Source of the DNA: Planctomycetota bacterium
Lineage (GTDB): Bacteria; Planctomycetota; SZUA-567
NCBI GenBank assembly: GCA_020861125.1
Contig: JAJBSZ010000139.1
Location: 1-6,257 of the forward strand
DNA length: 6,257 nt
Direction: 5' to 3'
Positions 5,536-6,257 of the stretch are shown piece by piece. The notes below the pieces were generated by a model. The model worked only from the letters and a program-made list of their open reading frames with translations, was not told where the DNA came from and made no database searches. Position numbers and translations under genes: made by a program. Every line of letters begins with the position of its first letter. Position 1 is the first letter of the stretch.

Positions 5536-5611
5536 CGGCCGCCGGTACTCGGCGCGCCGCCCGGGCGGGGGCGGGCGCCGGAGTGTAAGTTTTGCGCGAG
5601 AAAGAACCACA
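5536..5611 (+). other. GC-rich gap with palindromes before the TPR gene
   Basis: CCGCCCGGGCGG (5557-5568) is a perfect palindrome. GGCGC (5551-5555) can also pair with GCGCC (5575-5579) around it. A short T-run (5590-5593) follows about 11 nt later, too far for a convincing intrinsic terminator but compatible with partial termination. The TPR start is preceded only by a weak purine stretch (5598-5606). Confidence 0.25.
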
Positions 5612-6052
5612 ATGCTGAACATCTTTCCGCCCTCCGGCAGCCAGGACGAGGCTCGCTATCAGGCGATCAAGGAGGAGGAGCGCGAGTACCTCTGGTTCTG
5701 CGTCGAGTTCTGCGGCCGCATCCTGCAGAAACGGCCGGCCCAGCTCGAGGCGCTGGAGGTGGCGGCCAACCACTTCACCGCCCTTGGCTATTACCACGAC
5801 GGGCTGCGGCTGGACGAACGCCTGGCCGCCCTGAAACCGGACGATCCCCAGATCCTCTACAATCTCGCCTGCAGCCTTGCCCTCACCGGCAACACCGACG
5901 CCGCCATCTTCGAACTCGGACGGGCCGTCCGGAACGGCTACCGCGACTTCCGCCACATGGCCGCGGACGAGGACCTCGGGAACCTGAAGGACGACCCGCG
6001 CTTTCAGGAGATTCTGGCCATGGGCGGTGCCGGCGGCAGGGATGACGGCTGA
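5612..6052 (+). CDS. Small TPR-repeat protein
   Basis: The 146-aa soluble protein is mostly helical and built from tetratricopeptide repeats, which act as protein-protein interaction scaffolds. Residues 12-41 form a charged helix pair containing an EEEREYLWFCVEFC segment. A TPR-like unit lies at about 43-77 (EALEVAANHFTALGYYHDGLRLDERLAALKPDDP). A second, well-matched unit lies at about 78-111 (ILYNLACSLALTGNTDAAIFELGRAVRNGY). The end, DEDLGNLKDDPRFQEIL (119-135), is the closing motif often seen after terminal TPRs. No catalytic domain or signal peptide is present. The ATG at 5612 is the first that starts immediately before the conserved-looking helical region; the frame is open further upstream but there it overlaps the orphan gene with low-complexity Arg/Pro sequence. 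The partner is unknown. Confidence 0.85.
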   Translation: MLNIFPPSGSQDEARYQAIKEEEREYLWFCVEFCGRILQKRPAQLEALEVAANHFTALGYYHDGLRLDERLAALKPDDPQILYNLACSLALTGNTDAAIFELGRAVRNGYRDFRHMAADEDLGNLKDDPRFQEILAMGGAGGRDDG

Positions 6053-6064
6053 CGTGAGCCGGAC

Positions 6065-6093
6065 TTGCGCCGCATTCCATTCCACCGTATACT
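6065..6093 (+). promoter_or_regulatory. Putative sigma70-type promoter pointing out of the window
   Basis: TTGCGC (6065-6070) and TATACT (6088-6093) are separated by exactly 17 bp. The -10 box sits in the 11-mer CCGTATACTGG shared with the gap at 5097-5107. Transcription would start near 6100 and run toward the right edge, so it serves a gene or RNA that begins in the last 150 bp or beyond. Confidence 0.4.
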
Positions 6094-6099
6094 GGTAGG

Positions 6100-6257
6100 C
6101 GCTTCCGATTTCGGATCCGGCGTCGCCCGAAGAGGAGTGCGGGCGGCTGACTGGGTGTCAGAAAAACGCTGCGGCAGGTGGGTTTTTGGCATCCATTCGA
6201 ATCGCTTGCCGAAGGAGCCGGCGAGGCAGGATTTGCTTCGCTTCAGCCATCGTATCC
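6100..6257. other. Right-edge region with hairpins and no assignable gene
   Basis: On the plus strand TCCGA (6104-6108) pairs with TCGGA (6111-6115), and CTGAC (6147-6151) pairs with GTCAG (6157-6161). AAAAAC (6162-6167) is complementary to GTTTTT (6182-6187). CTTGCC (6205-6210) can pair, with one G-U, with GGCGAG (6220-6225). A plus-strand frame from about 6137 is open to the edge. The opposite strand has a 30-codon frame ending in TGA at 6158-6160. Neither has a convincing start or known domain. It may be an untranslated leader, a non-coding RNA or a dispersed repeat. Confidence 0.3.
6158..6257 (-). CDS. Possible C-terminal end of a minus-strand gene entering from the right
   Basis: Read from the right edge, a frame is open from the window end to TGA at 6158-6160. 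It contains ATG at 6250 and encodes AEAKQILPRRLLRQAIRMDAKNPPAAAFF. It would converge on the TPR gene. Composition is less GC-biased at third positions than in the confirmed genes, no domain is recognisable, and the plus strand here is open too, so this is tentative. The sequence beyond the window edge decides it. Confidence 0.2.
   Translation of the reverse strand, partial: DTMAEAKQILPRRLLRQAIRMDAKNPPAAAFF

Noticed and set aside
6161..6187. A-run, short GC element and T-run as an intrinsic terminator
   Set aside because: The inner stem is only four bp around a one-base loop, which cannot form as drawn. The A/T pairing alone is too weak to call a terminator.
6195..6207. TTCGAAT resembling the T-loop of a tRNA
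   Set aside because: The flanking five bases on each side are not complementary on either strand, and no acceptor, D or anticodon arm can be found around it.

Overview
The window is high-GC bacterial DNA with a strong preference for G or C at third codon positions. It carries six protein genes: one on the minus strand at the left and five on the plus strand. No rRNA, tRNA, CRISPR array or insertion sequence is visible. The organism is probably an uncultured or little-studied bacterium. The RNase HII-like protein and the small TPR protein resemble proteins I associate with Planctomycetes/Lentisphaerota/Kiritimatiellota-type (PVC) genomes, but this placement is from memory and weak.

Layout. 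A HAD-superfamily phosphatase of the phosphoglycolate phosphatase type (94-762, minus) diverges from the main plus-strand cluster. The 220-bp gap between them carries two face-to-face TTGAC -35-like elements that form an inverted repeat, then a run of small hairpins before the first plus-strand gene. That gene (983-2347) encodes a membrane-anchored protein with a long Asp/Pro/Ala-rich stalk and a C-terminal domain I do not recognise. Nineteen bases later comes a GTG-initiated fusion gene (2367-4082). Its N-terminal half is IspH (HMBPP reductase, last step of the MEP isoprenoid pathway) and its C-terminal half is a UbiA-type membrane prenyltransferase domain. A tiny reading frame (MPPPGSP) bridges the two genes, overlapping both the upstream stop and the downstream start. 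The fusion gene overlaps by ATGA with a divergent RNase HII-like protein (4079-5005). These three genes look like one translationally coupled operon.

A 167-bp gap follows, with several mutually exclusive GC-rich pairings and a TATACT box. Then come a 120-aa orphan protein with an acidic tail (5173-5535) and a 146-aa TPR protein (5612-6052). The last 205 bp hold a good-looking sigma70-type promoter that points out of the window, hairpins, and a stretch open in frames on both strands. This may be a leader, a non-coding RNA, a dispersed repeat, or the end of a minus-strand gene entering from the right.

The most interesting items are the IspH-UbiA fusion, with a substituted active-site position in the IspH half and a degenerate first Asp motif in the UbiA half, its coupling to an RNase H-like protein, and the chained stop/start arrangement with a polyproline mini-ORF. 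The fusion could carry isoprenoid precursor synthesis and a prenyl-transfer step on one membrane-bound chain; that is inference.
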